Shown piece by piece: positions 52,359 to 58,315 of a DNA stretch of 58,315 nucleotides. Location: assembly GCA_964369385.1 (NCBI GenBank), contig CAYJEY010000013.1, positions 1 to 58,315 on the forward strand, given 5' to 3'. Made by a program: the position numbers and the translations under genes. The notes below the pieces were generated by a model, which saw only the letters and a program-made list of their open reading frames with translations, was not told where the DNA came from and searched no databases. How positions within the stretch are numbered: position 1 is the stretch's first letter; each line of letters opens with the position of its first letter. The stretch is from CALVGQ01 sp964369385. Its GTDB lineage: Bacteria > Bacillota_I > Bacilli_A > Erysipelotrichales > Erysipelotrichaceae.

Positions 52359-54470
52359 ATGTCAGGAAGTATTGAAGCGTTTTTAGATGATTATCGAAAG
52401 ATTGTGGTCCAAGTATCAGAGTATTATTATGGAGGACATTGCGACCAGTTTTATTTATTAAATGAAAAAGATGAAATCATTGAAACGAGAATTGTTCATA
52501 AATATCAAGATGCAGGATATTGGAAGTATGAACTCAGCGTAATAGAAGATGTAGTAATGGGCCATGACTATGATGTGCTTTGTAATTATGGGTATCGTAC
52601 TCATCTACAGTTTCGAGGTGTCGTGTTTACGAGTCGCTTCGAGGACGAATATTTTTATGAAGGTAATGACTTGGGTGCTAATATTTATGATAAATCGACA
52701 ACATTTAAATGTTGGGCTCCAACGGCAACCCAAGTTCGCCTTGCGTTTTATTTAGATGATAAAGAAATGGTCATTAATATGCGTCGTGAACAAAAAGGGG
52801 TTTACTATACGAAAGTTCCTTTTGATTTGCATGGGGCTAGGTATAACTACATTGTCCACGTCAATGGCAAAATAAACAAAACCATTGACCCTTATGGAAG
52901 GTCTACTGATTGCAATGCAAAATCAAGTGTCGTGGTCAATGTATTGAAGTTAAAACAACAACGAACACCACATGTGAAATGTGTAAATTCAACAGATGCA
53001 ATTATTTATGAGGCATCTATTCGCGATATGACTAGCTCACCTAGTGCAAACACAAAGTCAAAAAGTACATTTGAAGCATTATGCGAGCTTAATACATCAT
53101 ATCAAGGTGTTTCAACTGGATTCTCCCATATTCAAGAGTTAGGTGCTACCCATGTTCAATTGTTGCCTGTGTGTGACTTTGTGACAGTAGAGGAGGCACA
53201 TCCTCATCTTTTATATAACTGGGGATATGATCCAAATCATTATTTCTCGCTAGAAGGAGGCTATAGCGAAAATCCGCATCAAGGGGAGAAAAAATGTGAA
53301 GAGTTTATGCGTTTGGTTAACTTGTTTCATGAGAATGGGATGGGAGTTGTTATGGACATGGTGTTCAATCATCAATATGATCACCGGCTATCTTGTCTGG
53401 AGTTAACAGTCCCATTTTACTACTTTAGATTTCATGATAACCTTGTGATGTCAAATGGATCATACTGTGGAAATGATTTGGAAACACGTCGAAGAATGGT
53501 AAGGAAACTCGTAATTAGTTCATGTGAGTTCTTTAGTGATGTGTATGGTATTGATGGTTTCCGCTTTGATTTAATGGGAATTATTGATGTGACTACAATG
53601 AATCATTTACGTGATGAACTGCAAAGAAACAATCCTTATGTGCTTCTGTATGGAGAAGGATGGAATATGCCTACAGCATTAGCAGAAGATGAAAAGGCCA
53701 ATATCAATAACTATCAATATATGAAGGAGATTGGGCTATTCAGTGATATGTTTCGTGATGTCATGAAAGGTAAAACACATGAATCTGAACGCGAGCAGCA
53801 AGGTTATCTAACAGGAAATTTCTGGCTTCAAGAAGCAGCTCAAAGTTGCATTGGTGCACGCCGTTATCCATTTGCGAAAAGAGCATTTGATGATCCAAGT
53901 GTCACGGTGAACTACATGGAATGCCATGACAACATGACACTTTGGGATAAAATTGAGTATTGTTGCAAACATGAGGATTTTGAAAAGCACAAACAACGCC
54001 AAAAACTATGTATCGGTGTGATGCTATTATCGCAAGGAATTCCCTTCATCCATGCAGGACAAGAATTTTGCCGCACAAAGAATGGAATAGATAATACCTA
54101 TAATATGAGTGATGAAATTAATAAGATGGACTATCAAAGAAAATTGGAGTTCATTGATGTGGTAAACTACACAAAAGATTGCATAGCACTTCGTAAAGAA
54201 TATGCTGCCTTCCGTTTAAATACACCAAGTTTATGCAGTCATCATATTACTATGAGAGTGGATGGAGAAGTGCTGATATATCATATAAAGCAATTAGAAA
54301 AAATGTGTAATGTAAAATCAATTCAAGTCATTATTAATCCGTCGAACAGTGATTATTTCAGGGATACTAAAGGATTTTTATGTGTTCTTGATCAAAGAGG
54401 AAAATGTGAAAGATACGTAGACCAAATTGAGATAGAAGCTTGTTCAATGGTTGTGCTTGTAGAAAAATAA
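52359..54470 (+). CDS. pulA: Type I pullulanase (glycogen debranching)
   Basis: A 703-residue cytoplasmic GH13 enzyme that cuts alpha-1,6 branches. An N-terminal carbohydrate-binding region is followed by CBM48 (TTFKCWAPTATQVRLAFYLD), the type I pullulanase mark YNWGYDP (286-292), catalytic Asp404 in GIDGFRFDLMG, Glu433 in LLYGEGWNMPT and Asp524 in YMECHDNMTLWDK, then IPFIHAGQEF. There is no signal peptide, so it acts on internal glycogen together with GlgP. RBS AAGGTGG precedes ATG 52359, 42 bases after glgP. A terminator follows, and the insertion sequence lies directly beyond it. Confidence 0.96.
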   Translation: MSGSIEAFLDDYRKIVVQVSEYYYGGHCDQFYLLNEKDEIIETRIVHKYQDAGYWKYELSVIEDVVMGHDYDVLCNYGYRTHLQFRGVVFTSRFEDEYFYEGNDLGANIYDKSTTFKCWAPTATQVRLAFYLDDKEMVINMRREQKGVYYTKVPFDLHGARYNYIVHVNGKINKTIDPYGRSTDCNAKSSVVVNVLKLKQQRTPHVKCVNSTDAIIYEASIRDMTSSPSANTKSKSTFEALCELNTSYQGVSTGFSHIQELGATHVQLLPVCDFVTVEEAHPHLLYNWGYDPNHYFSLEGGYSENPHQGEKKCEEFMRLVNLFHENGMGVVMDMVFNHQYDHRLSCLELTVPFYYFRFHDNLVMSNGSYCGNDLETRRRMVRKLVISSCEFFSDVYGIDGFRFDLMGIIDVTTMNHLRDELQRNNPYVLLYGEGWNMPTALAEDEKANINNYQYMKEIGLFSDMFRDVMKGKTHESEREQQGYLTGNFWLQEAAQSCIGARRYPFAKRAFDDPSVTVNYMECHDNMTLWDKIEYCCKHEDFEKHKQRQKLCIGVMLLSQGIPFIHAGQEFCRTKNGIDNTYNMSDEINKMDYQRKLEFIDVVNYTKDCIALRKEYAAFRLNTPSLCSHHITMRVDGEVLIYHIKQLEKMCNVKSIQVIINPSNSDYFRDTKGFLCVLDQRGKCERYVDQIEIEACSMVVLVEK

Positions 54471-54499
54471 AGTGAAGTATACAAATCTTCACTTTTTAT
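54469..54499 (+). terminator. Intrinsic terminator of the glycogen operon
   Basis: AAAGTGAAG (54469-54477) pairs with CTTCACTTT (54487-54495) around a 9-base loop. Its T-rich tail TTTTTATTT is also the left copy of the direct repeat flanking the insertion sequence. Confidence 0.9.
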
Positions 54500-54501
54500 T
54501 T
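54493..54501 (+). repeat. Left target-site duplication of the insertion sequence
   Basis: TTTTTATTT at 54493-54501 is repeated exactly at 55794-55802, directly after the right end. This 9-bp direct repeat fits a duplicated A+T-rich target; ISL3 elements typically make 8 bp, so one base is ambiguous. Confidence 0.7.
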
Positions 54502-54502
54502 G

Positions 54503-54523
54503 GGTAATGAAAAAGTTTAGGGG
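54503..54523 (+). repeat. Left terminal inverted repeat
   Basis: Begins GGTAATGAAAAAG and ends TTTAGGGG; the exact reverse complement is found at 55773-55793, 21 of 21 bases. Confidence 0.95.
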
Positions 54524-54590
54524 ACAAGTTTAGACTTTCGGGGTCTAACGCAAAGGAACCTTAAAAAGTTTAGGAGTCAAAATATAGAAA

Positions 54591-54635
54591 AAAGGCAATA
54601 TAACTCCAAAGTTTTTCGGGTCTAATATTGCCTTT
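54591..54635 (-). terminator. Terminator of the transposase gene
   Basis: AAAGGCAATAT (54591-54601) pairs perfectly with ATATTGCCTTT (54625-54635). On the minus strand it follows the transposase stop and is trailed by T6; it could also stop plus-strand read-through from pulA. Confidence 0.88.
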
Positions 54636-54638
54636 TGC

Positions 54639-55646
54639 TTATGCCAAAGTCCTTTCTATTATTTGAAATTTTATAGGCTCATCTTTTCTACACGACCAAA
54701 GAATATGTTTCCTAAAGGTGTCAAAATTAGTATATCCTCTAGCATTTCGCTTAGAATCTTTTATTTTGCGATTGAAGGATTCTATAGGGCCATTAGAAAG
54801 GCGTCGAGTAGTGTTACCGATATGAATAAAGGTAAATGAATTAAGTATGCCAACTTTATTAGTTTTAAGTAAAGAAGCAAACTTTCTGAAGAAATGTAGT
54901 TTAGATTTACTGTACAAAATAATGAGTTCATCTAATCTAACGGATGCATCGTCAATGGAATTAAATACGGTAGAGTTAAACTCAATATAAAGTTCTTTCA
55001 TTTCAAAAATAAATTTGAACTTTTCATTAGCAGCATAATACAGCTGAATAATCATTTCAGTATCAACTACTTTACCAATAGAAATATTATTCCTAGCCTG
55101 AGAATAGAGATGAACATCAGATCTGTTTTTAAGAATGACCCAAGAGTACTTATGGATTAAATTATATTGATACTTGAGCTGAGCAAATTCCTTTTTTTCA
55201 AAGGAGGATAATGGAGAAATCTCATTGAATTCACAGATTTTTTTTCTTATAGGTCGTTTAACTGAGTTGATATAGTTATTGATTTCTCTTATTAAAAAAC
55301 TGATGATATGAAAAGAATCAATAACATACTTAGCATTAGGAAACACTGATTTAACAAGGCTTTTGTAAGGTTTATACATATCAGCAATTAGATATTTCAC
55401 TCGCTTTCTTTCATTGATATCTATAGAATAGAAATAGGGAAGCATATCTTGAGTATGACGACTAAAAACAATATCAATGGGCTCTTTAGAAATAAAATCA
55501 AGTAATACAAGTGAGTATTTTTTATAGTTGTCTATATCAGAGAATATCTCATCAATATCAGATATTTCATATAAAGTACTATCTAAGCCAAGTAAATTCA
55601 TGATAATATTATTTTGTATATATGATTGAGGCATAAGCTCCTTCAT
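54639..55646 (-). CDS. ISL3-family transposase, catalytic part only
   Basis: A 335-residue DDE transposase. The first catalytic Asp falls in ISDIDEIFSD, the second in VKYLIADMYKPY (followed by FPNAKYVIDSFHII), and the Glu in NGPIESFNRKIKDSKRNARG, followed by GYTNFDTFRKHIL. These match the ISL3 pattern. Members of the family are usually 400-450 residues with an N-terminal zinc finger and helix-turn-helix; here the protein begins almost at the first catalytic strand, and the 147 bases between its start and the right end cannot encode the missing domains. The ribosome site is poor (AAGGAG lies inside the first codons, just before a second ATG), so ATG 55632 is an alternative start. It is a truncated, or a minimal, version. 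Confidence 0.8.
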   Translation of the reverse strand: MKELMPQSYIQNNIIMNLLGLDSTLYEISDIDEIFSDIDNYKKYSLVLLDFISKEPIDIVFSRHTQDMLPYFYSIDINERKRVKYLIADMYKPYKSLVKSVFPNAKYVIDSFHIISFLIREINNYINSVKRPIRKKICEFNEISPLSSFEKKEFAQLKYQYNLIHKYSWVILKNRSDVHLYSQARNNISIGKVVDTEMIIQLYYAANEKFKFIFEMKELYIEFNSTVFNSIDDASVRLDELIILYSKSKLHFFRKFASLLKTNKVGILNSFTFIHIGNTTRRLSNGPIESFNRKIKDSKRNARGYTNFDTFRKHILWSCRKDEPIKFQIIERTLA

Positions 55647-55647
55647 T

Positions 55648-55693
55648 ATAAAAGATTAGAAGTTCCGATAAAAGAGAATTTCTAATCTTTTAT
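55648..55693. repeat. 14-bp inverted repeat before the transposase start
   Basis: ATAAAAGATTAGAA (55648-55661) is the exact reverse complement of TTCTAATCTTTTAT (55680-55693). In the minus-strand transcript it forms a long hairpin directly before the transposase start, a position used by other IS elements to block transcription or translation coming from outside. Confidence 0.8.
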
Positions 55694-55772
55694 TTAATTA
55701 AGTCCCCTAAAAATTTTCAAATAAAAACTAATTTATAACAGACCCCCAAAGTAGCCTCCTAAAGTAACTATC

Positions 55773-55793
55773 CCCCTAAACTTTTTCATTACC
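55773..55793 (+). repeat. Right terminal inverted repeat
   Basis: Begins CCCCTAAAC and ends CATTACC; perfect 21-bp inverse of the left end. The second TTTTTATTT direct repeat follows at 55794-55802. Confidence 0.95.
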
Positions 55794-55806
55794 TTTTTAT
55801 TTATCA

Positions 55807-55861
55807 TACAATGATGTGATTAATTAAATTCATTGTACAATAGTATAAAAAATGATATTAT
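55807..55861 (+). promoter_or_regulatory. Promoter of the EAL gene with an overlapping inverted repeat
   Basis: TTGTAC (55833-55838), 17-base spacer, extended -10 TGATATTAT (55853-55861). The inverted repeat TACAATGA / TCATTGTA (55807-55814, 55830-55837) covers the -35 box and could be an operator. It lies only 5 bases beyond the IS target repeat. Confidence 0.65.
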
Positions 55862-55894
55862 ATCAATGATTATAAATGGAGTGAAGGTGGGTCA

Positions 55895-58126
55895 ATGAAT
55901 CAATTTAGAAATAAAGTAGCGGTCTTTTTAATTATTGCAGTAACACTTTTAATCGTGATGATTAGTATACAAACCTACACGAGTAAAATTAATCAACAAT
56001 TACAAGAGAGCGTAGAAGATAATTTAAGAGATAGTGTCGCATTGCAAGCTGATAACTTTGAGACAATTTTTGAGAATGACTTATTGTTGCTAAAAAGTTT
56101 TGGACAAACTATTTTAACAATTGGAGGTAATAAAGAAGAAATATTAATTGCAGCAGATGAGTTCGCGCAGACAACTTTTTATGAAGAAATTATTATCGCA
56201 GACATAAATGGTGATGCAATTAATAAAAATGGTGACTTTTTTGATGCAAGAAGTATTCCAATTTTTGAGCAAGTTATTGATAATCAAAATATTATTAGTA
56301 ATAAAGAAATCTCATACTTTAGTAATGAAAGTATCGTCTATATCGGAACACCGCTGCATGAAAATGGAAATGTCGTAGGTGCTTTATTTGTAGAGCTGAG
56401 TATAGATTATTTTTCTAATAAATTATTACCTGTTTATGATGGTGAGGGATATACCTTCTTAATTAATCAGACAGGAGATATTATTGCCCATACACAGAGT
56501 GAAAATGTTATTGCGAAAGGGGATAATCTGTTTCAAGAGTTGAATAAAGTTCAATTCATAGATAAAATGAGTGTTCAACGTGTTGTTGAAGAAATTCAAC
56601 ATGGAGTATCTAACACAATCAATTATTATACATCAGAAGAAATACGTTATGCTGTGTATGAGAGCATTGGAGCTTCGGGATGGACAATTTTTACAGTAAT
56701 TCCAGATGAAGTGATAAGAAGAGATGCTTCTGCAATTTTATCGCAAACCTATGTATTTAGTGCAATTGCACTTGGCTGTATTATCATTTTGGTATTGTCA
56801 ATTCTATCGTTCCAAAATAATTCAATGAGAGAAATTGAAACAGCAGCATATATTGATGATTTGACAGGAATTCCTAACCTTGTCAAGTTTAGGAAAGAAG
56901 CTTCAAGAATACTCAAGCGATTCCATGATAAAGAGTTTACAATTATTAAGTTTGATTTTGTAAATTTTAAATCGATTAATGAGTTAAATAATTTTGAAAT
57001 TGGAAATAAAATTTTAATTGCTGTGGCTTCAGTTGGAAAAGATGTACCTGTTAAGCCATTTCTTCAAGCTCGTGTGGGAGTAGATGAATTTTTATTATTT
57101 GCACCAAAAGAATTCTTTAAGGATTTTGAAAAATTGAGATCGATCTATGAAAATAACTTTAGACAAAAAGCATTAAGTATTTGTGGTCACCGTTTTGAAT
57201 TCAGATATGGACGATATGAAATTGAAGCTTGGGATAAAGATATCAATGAAATTATTAGTAAGGTAACTTTGGCACATAAATATGCAAAAGATAATAAATT
57301 AGAGGGTGCCTGTGATTATGACGCTGATTTTAATCAAAATCTAATTCGCGTTTCTCAACTTGTAAATAAAATGGAAGCAGCACTAAAATCAGGTGAGTTT
57401 AAATTATTCTTACAACCAAAGTTTAATTTAAAGACAAAGCAAATTGTTGGAGCAGAAGCTTTGGTAAGATGGATTGAACCTACTGGAAAGATAATTTATC
57501 CAGGTGATTTTATACCAGTATTTGAACAAAATGGTTTCCTTACAAGTTTAGATTCTTATATGTTAAGAAGAACTTGTGAAGTAATTCAGAGAATGCTGCA
57601 AGAAGGGAAAGAGTGTGTACCAATTTCGGTTAATTTCTCTCGTGTACACATTCAAAATCCATTCTTTGTAGAAGAAATCACGACAATTACTGATTTACAT
57701 AAAATACCTCGTAAGTTCATCGAAATAGAAATTACGGAAAGTGTTATCTTAGATAATGAGGATACGATTAGAAGAGTGGTTTCTGAACTTCATCGTAAAG
57801 GCTTCACATTATCAATGGATGATTTTGGATCAGGATATTCATCTCTAAGTTTATTAAACAATCTAGATGTAGATGTAATTAAGTTAGATCGCTCATTTTT
57901 CAAGAGTGCAGTAGATTCTGAGCGCGCAAATACAGTAGTAGAACATATTGTTAGTATGGCACGCGAATTAAATATTACTACAGTAGCAGAAGGTGTAGAG
58001 ACAATTGAACAAGTTGAGTTCTTAAACGAAGTTAATTGTGAAATTGCTCAAGGATTCTATTTTGCAAGGCCGATGCCGGCAGATGAATTTGATAGCTTCT
58101 GTGAAGAGCATCAATCGAATAATTAG
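55895..58126 (+). CDS. Membrane EAL phosphodiesterase with degenerate GGDEF and sensor domain
   Basis: A 743-residue signalling protein. One helix (VAVFLIIAVTLLIVMIS), an outer dCache-like sensor domain (about 35-275, with YTFLINQTGDIIAHT), and a second helix near 285-305 precede a GGDEF-like domain whose signature is GVDEF (395-399) in place of GGDEF, so cyclase activity is probably lost. The EAL domain keeps every key motif: AEALVRW (Glu521), SVNFSR, EIEITES, DDFGSGYSSL, VIKLDRSF, AEGVET and QGFYFARPM. Hence it most likely degrades c-di-GMP to pGpG, with the degenerate domain possibly binding GTP as a regulator. RBS GAAGGTGGG precedes ATG 55895. Transcribed alone. Confidence 0.94.
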   Translation: MNQFRNKVAVFLIIAVTLLIVMISIQTYTSKINQQLQESVEDNLRDSVALQADNFETIFENDLLLLKSFGQTILTIGGNKEEILIAADEFAQTTFYEEIIIADINGDAINKNGDFFDARSIPIFEQVIDNQNIISNKEISYFSNESIVYIGTPLHENGNVVGALFVELSIDYFSNKLLPVYDGEGYTFLINQTGDIIAHTQSENVIAKGDNLFQELNKVQFIDKMSVQRVVEEIQHGVSNTINYYTSEEIRYAVYESIGASGWTIFTVIPDEVIRRDASAILSQTYVFSAIALGCIIILVLSILSFQNNSMREIETAAYIDDLTGIPNLVKFRKEASRILKRFHDKEFTIIKFDFVNFKSINELNNFEIGNKILIAVASVGKDVPVKPFLQARVGVDEFLLFAPKEFFKDFEKLRSIYENNFRQKALSICGHRFEFRYGRYEIEAWDKDINEIISKVTLAHKYAKDNKLEGACDYDADFNQNLIRVSQLVNKMEAALKSGEFKLFLQPKFNLKTKQIVGAEALVRWIEPTGKIIYPGDFIPVFEQNGFLTSLDSYMLRRTCEVIQRMLQEGKECVPISVNFSRVHIQNPFFVEEITTITDLHKIPRKFIEIEITESVILDNEDTIRRVVSELHRKGFTLSMDDFGSGYSSLSLLNNLDVDVIKLDRSFFKSAVDSERANTVVEHIVSMARELNITTVAEGVETIEQVEFLNEVNCEIAQGFYFARPMPADEFDSFCEEHQSNN

Positions 58127-58154
58127 GTAGCAAAGCTACCTTCAGACCGTTGAC

Positions 58155-58193
58155 AATATGGCCATTTAGAAAATTCTAAATGGTCATATTTTT
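58155..58193 (+). terminator. Intrinsic terminator after the EAL gene
   Basis: A 17-bp hairpin, AATATGGCCATTTAGAA (58155-58171) with TTCTAAATGGTCATATT (58174-58190), one G-T wobble, then TTTTTC. A smaller GGTAGC / GCTACC hairpin (58126-58140) overlaps the stop codon. Confidence 0.93.
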
Positions 58194-58245
58194 CATTTTC
58201 ATGCTTATTCTCATGAATTTCATCAATTCATTCAATATAGTTAAA

Positions 58246-58286
58246 GGCATTGTGGAATTTTTACTTATCCACAATGCCATTTTTTT
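58246..58286 (+). terminator. Second plus-strand terminator at the window end
   Basis: GGCATTGTGGA (58246-58256) pairs perfectly with TCCACAATGCC (58268-58278), then ATTTTTTT. No gene lies between it and the previous terminator, so it is either a backup terminator or the end of a short untranslated RNA. Confidence 0.85.
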
Positions 58287-58315
58287 AAGATTATGGCATC
58301 CAAAAATCAACCAGC

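Larger units (their letters stand above)
54502..55793 (-). mobile_element. ISL3-like insertion sequence, about 1.29 kb
   Basis: The element is bounded by perfect 21-bp inverted repeats (54503-54523 and 55773-55793) and flanked by a 9-bp direct repeat. It carries one leftward transposase gene. Subterminal copies of an AAAGTTTAGGGGAC-like motif lie at both ends, and strong hairpins flank the transposase gene. It sits in the tail of the pulA terminator and damages no gene. Intact ends and target duplication indicate a recent, clean insertion. Confidence 0.88.

Noticed and set aside
55730..55793. Minus-strand 18-codon frame starting within the right IS end
   Set aside because: It lies within the inverted repeat, lacks a ribosome site and stops before the transposase, so it does not supply the missing N-terminus.

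Overview
The window is 58.3 kb of A+T-rich chromosomal DNA from a low-GC Gram-positive bacterium (Bacillota). Evidence for this is a Firmicute gene order (rpsF-ssb-rpsR-yybS-gdpP-rplI-dnaB, then walJ-htrA-like-rlmH), strong AGGAGG ribosome sites, lipobox lipoproteins, an AbrB/SpoVT-type regulator and HPr with both His15 and Ser46. An Erysipelotrichia-like gut Firmicute is my best guess, but this is inference and not proven. No tRNA, rRNA, CRISPR or prophage was seen. One insertion sequence is present.

Layout. 1-3823: the 3' end of tuf, a flavodoxin/ferredoxin protein, a YbjQ-type protein, a VOC protein, hslO and dusB. 3960-11957: envelope genes, namely a class A penicillin-binding protein with long extra tails, two tandem paralogous lipoproteins and an S41 protease. 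12007-14742: uvrB and a SpoVT-like regulator. 14853-20045: a lipoprotein that looks like the outer domain of a MacB permease, then a three-gene operon of a PASTA-only membrane protein, a MacB/FtsX-type permease and its ATPase. This is the most interesting candidate system in the window. 20531-36126: two very large surface proteins (1791 and 1372 residues) sharing a three-helix C-terminal anchor instead of LPXTG. Between them lie an MFS transporter with a divergent AraC regulator, a diguanylate cyclase and an ABC ATPase/permease pair.

36246-45869: a conserved housekeeping block. It holds ribosomal proteins S6, S18 and L9, SSB, the replicative helicase, c-di-AMP phosphodiesterase, an M23 endopeptidase, WalJ, an HtrA-fold protein that has lost its whole catalytic triad, and RlmH. 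45966-46232: HPr. 46326-54470: phosphoglucomutase, glycogen branching enzyme, glycogen phosphorylase and pullulanase, together a storage-glucan remodelling and breakdown set. 54502-55793: an ISL3-like insertion sequence with perfect 21-bp ends, whose transposase lacks the usual N-terminal DNA-binding part. 55895-58126: an EAL-domain c-di-GMP phosphodiesterase with a degenerate GGDEF domain.

Together the genes centre on envelope building and sensing (PBP, PASTA protein, ABC modules, M23, S41, pseudo-HtrA, surface proteins), cyclic-dinucleotide signalling (one cyclase, one EAL protein, GdpP) and glucan storage. Promoters are mostly of the extended -10 type (TGnTATAAT), and most transcription units end in clear intrinsic terminators.
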